Source: Megalonaias nervosa
Taxonomy: Eukaryota; Mollusca; Bivalvia; Unionida; Unionidae
Direction: 5' to 3'
Assembly: GCA_016617855.1 (NCBI GenBank)
Contig: JAECUM010010991.1
Coordinates: 1-64,000, forward strand
DNA length: 64,000 nucleotides
The position numbers were made by a program, and so were the translations under genes. This document shows, in pieces, positions 54,801 to 57,800 of the stretch. Below the pieces are notes generated by a model that searched no databases, was not told the origin of the DNA, and saw nothing but the letters and a program-made list of their open reading frames with translations. The first letter of the stretch is position 1. Every line of letters starts with the position of its first letter.

Positions 54801-57800
54801 ATGGATGAAATTATAGCGTACTTTGATTGCATTCCTGGATGGACTCATGATAAGATGGGAGTCATAAGTGTGAGAATTAGCAAGACTGGTGCAGATTTGA
54901 AAAAATCTGACTTTAGTCCTTGCAGTTTCCGCTTCAGGTGATGTGTTGCCTCTAACAATTTTTCACGGTATGAGAAACCTAAAAAAATATTCATGCACCA
55001 AAAGAATGGATCGTATGTGTACAGGAGAAGGGCTGTGTTTATGAGATGTTGCTGCAGTGGATTAAAGAGTTTTATCTCAAGTACACAGTTTTATATTTTT
55101 TAAAATACAATTTCAATCGGAGTGCATTTTCCGACATGTAATTTTCGAATGATTTTAAAGGTGTCCCACAACTTACGACTTGAAAAAACAATCTGTCCCA
55201 GAAAATACAGTGCACAAAAATTTACTTTTAAAATTAATTTATGGTGTCCCAACAAATAGGTGTCCCTACAAATATGGTAAATACAGTACATATCAACATA
55301 CTGTAGATTTATGACAGGCTAATGTAATACATACATATCAACATACTGTAGATACAATGACAGGCTAATGAAGTAGATGGATATTAACATACTGTAGATA
55401 TAATGACAGGCTAACATAATATATATGTAATACATATCAACATACCGTAGATATAATGACAGGCTAACGTAAAATATATATGTAATACAAATCAACATAG
55501 TATGGATACCTCCTCTTACAAAGCATCTAATTTTTTAAAATCCTATTCATTATGAACCTGAACGTCTCCTTTCTTCATTCCAAACAGCTGTAACATTCCA
55601 TCATGGTCTGCTATTGCTATCTGAAATGAAAAATATTATGGTTACCAGATAAAACTGTTTGCTAATTTCTATGTCTGCAATGTAGATGTTTTTCATTCAT
55701 GCTGAAAGATGACCAAACCGAGTGCATGTTACACACAATGACAGTAATATTAACCAATCAGACAATAACCTGTATTTTGTATTTCTAACAGAGCTGAAAT
55801 TTGGTACATTCTACACAAAATGGCTACAAAGTGTTCAGTTTAATTTTCAATTAATGGATCTTCATTAAGAAATAGTGACTGACATTATGATCAATATTTA
55901 TAGGTTACTGCATTTGTATGGGAAAATATGAATGAGTTTTTCGGATGGTTATACTGCACGACCTTGGGAGTGCAGTATATCCATCCGACAAAACGTGTTC
56001 ATATTTTCCCATACAAATGCAGTAACCTTTTTATTTTATGCTCATTTTCTTATTCTACCCAAGGCTTAAATATATAAACAAAAATACACTACAAGAAACA
56101 AGGTAACTGAATGTATGCCGTATTCCAAACTAAATACACAAGCGTAGCTGCATCATTACACAACAACATTATTAATGCACATGTAACTCCGCCCAGACAA
56201 ATTTGAAGTTTTTCGCGCGCTAGACGTAAGTTTCAAAAGAAAATGGCGTTTGGTCTACTTAAAATTGAAATCTGGAGTAATATTGTTAATGAATGCGCAT
56301 TGCAACAACTTTTCAATTTGATCTGGAAAGAATACGTTTTGGTATTTTTGTCGATTCGACACAATTTCGTGATTATGATCTGGATTTATCTACATGAAGT
56401 AACTTACATCGGATTCCAGCAGCGTCTGCCAATTTAATCGTATGGAAGTGTATTGACATTGGTGTGCGTGTTTCTGTTCTGTCATTGAATGATTCAGATC
56501 ATAATGTGGGAAAAATATGAAGTCTTTCAATTGCAATTATCGAAAAGACGCTGTGGAATTTAATGTTTATTTCATTTTGAGTGCAGTAAGGAGGATGTAA
56601 CTGCACTTGGAATAAACTCGAAATTACAGTACTATTTCGAAATGTGTAATCAAGCTTGAGAACCCATGACATGGCTCATGTAATTCGGATTTGCAGAACT
56701 ATTAAAGTACATTTTGAGGAAATTCAGGATGTAAAATTGTAAGTATATTTTTGCCCATTTTATTAACCGCTAAAGAAGACAGTTTATGTCTTATAATTTG
56801 CATGTTATTGTAAGGACCCTGTCTGGCGTCTATAGCTAACCTAAATATGAAACATTGTATCAAAAAAGTTAGCGCAGAATGTGCCAAAGCAGTTTGTATG
56901 TGTCAGTCCACTAAACATCTGCTTTAGTTCATTCAGAAACAAATTGTTTGTTTACAATAGAAAGTAGTTCCTTTATTCGTGTGAATGTAGTATGAATTGA
57001 GCGCGAGGAGTTCAGTATCGCAAAATATTACACGATTCTGACAATGTAAAGTTAATGGAGAAAAAAATGAGCATATAATAAGTTCTATTACACTGTGATC
57101 AATATGTTCTATTACACTGTTATCAGTATGTTCTATTACACTGTGATCAATATGTTCTATTACAGTGATCAATATGTTCTATTACACTGTGATCAGTATG
57201 TTATATTACACTGTGATAAATATGTTCTATTACATTGTGATGAATATGTTCTATTACACTGTGATGAATATGTTCTATTACACTGTGATGAATATGTTCT
57301 ATTACACTGTGATGAATATGTTCTATTACACTGTGATGAATATGTTCTATTACACTGTGATGAATATGTTCTATTACACTGTGATGAATATGTTCTATTA
57401 CATTGTGATTAATATGTTCTATGAATATGTTCTATTACATTGTGATGAATATGTTCCATTACACTGTGAAGAATATGTTCTATTACATTGTGATAAATAT
57501 GTTCTATTACATTGTGATGAATATGTTCTATTACAATGTGATCAATATGTTCTATTACAATGTGATCAATATGTTCTATAAATATAATTGATTGCTTTAG
57601 GATTAAGGTTAACCTTCATGACTTTCATAACAAATAGGTAAATTTAGGGCTACAGATAACAAAATACATGTTATTACCAAACTGAGTCTATTCTAGTAAA
57701 TATGATTTGGATTCTCATCAATGTCTAACATATCATGCCAAATTATCAACAACATGGGCCAAAATAATCTTATATTTTTAACCCCTATATTTATTTTGAC

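Larger units (their letters stand above)
52817..55286 (+). mobile_element. Decayed pogo/Tigger-like DNA transposon, 2.47 kb, with internal tandem duplication
   Basis: The ends CCGTATTTACCCTATATATT and (reverse complement) CTGTATTTACCATATTTGTA form TIRs bordered by TA (52815-52816, 55287-55288). Near the right end the + strand reads [20 protein letters not shown] then [20 protein letters not shown], and after a frameshift [20 protein letters not shown]. This is the first catalytic Asp region (NMDET..YFD-like) of a pogo-type DDE transposase. The N-terminal DNA-binding part and the other catalytic residues are absent, so it is dead. A segment of about 784 bp is duplicated in tandem (53256-54039 and 54040-54785). 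Confidence 0.85.
51960..55510. repeat. Minisatellite, about 45-bp unit, split by two insertions
   Basis: ACATATCAACATACTGTAGA, TATAATGACAGGCTAATGTA and ATAC are repeated about eleven times to 52508, about twice at 52724-52816, and four to five times at 55287-55510. A SINE (52519-52723) and a pogo-like element (52817-55286) interrupt it. Removing both restores an unbroken repeat phase. Confidence 0.93.

Noticed and set aside
57095..57581. 105- and 138-codon open frames of repeating YVLLHCDE / NMFYYTVM
   Set aside because: They are translations of a 24-bp minisatellite; both frames are open only because the unit is a multiple of three.
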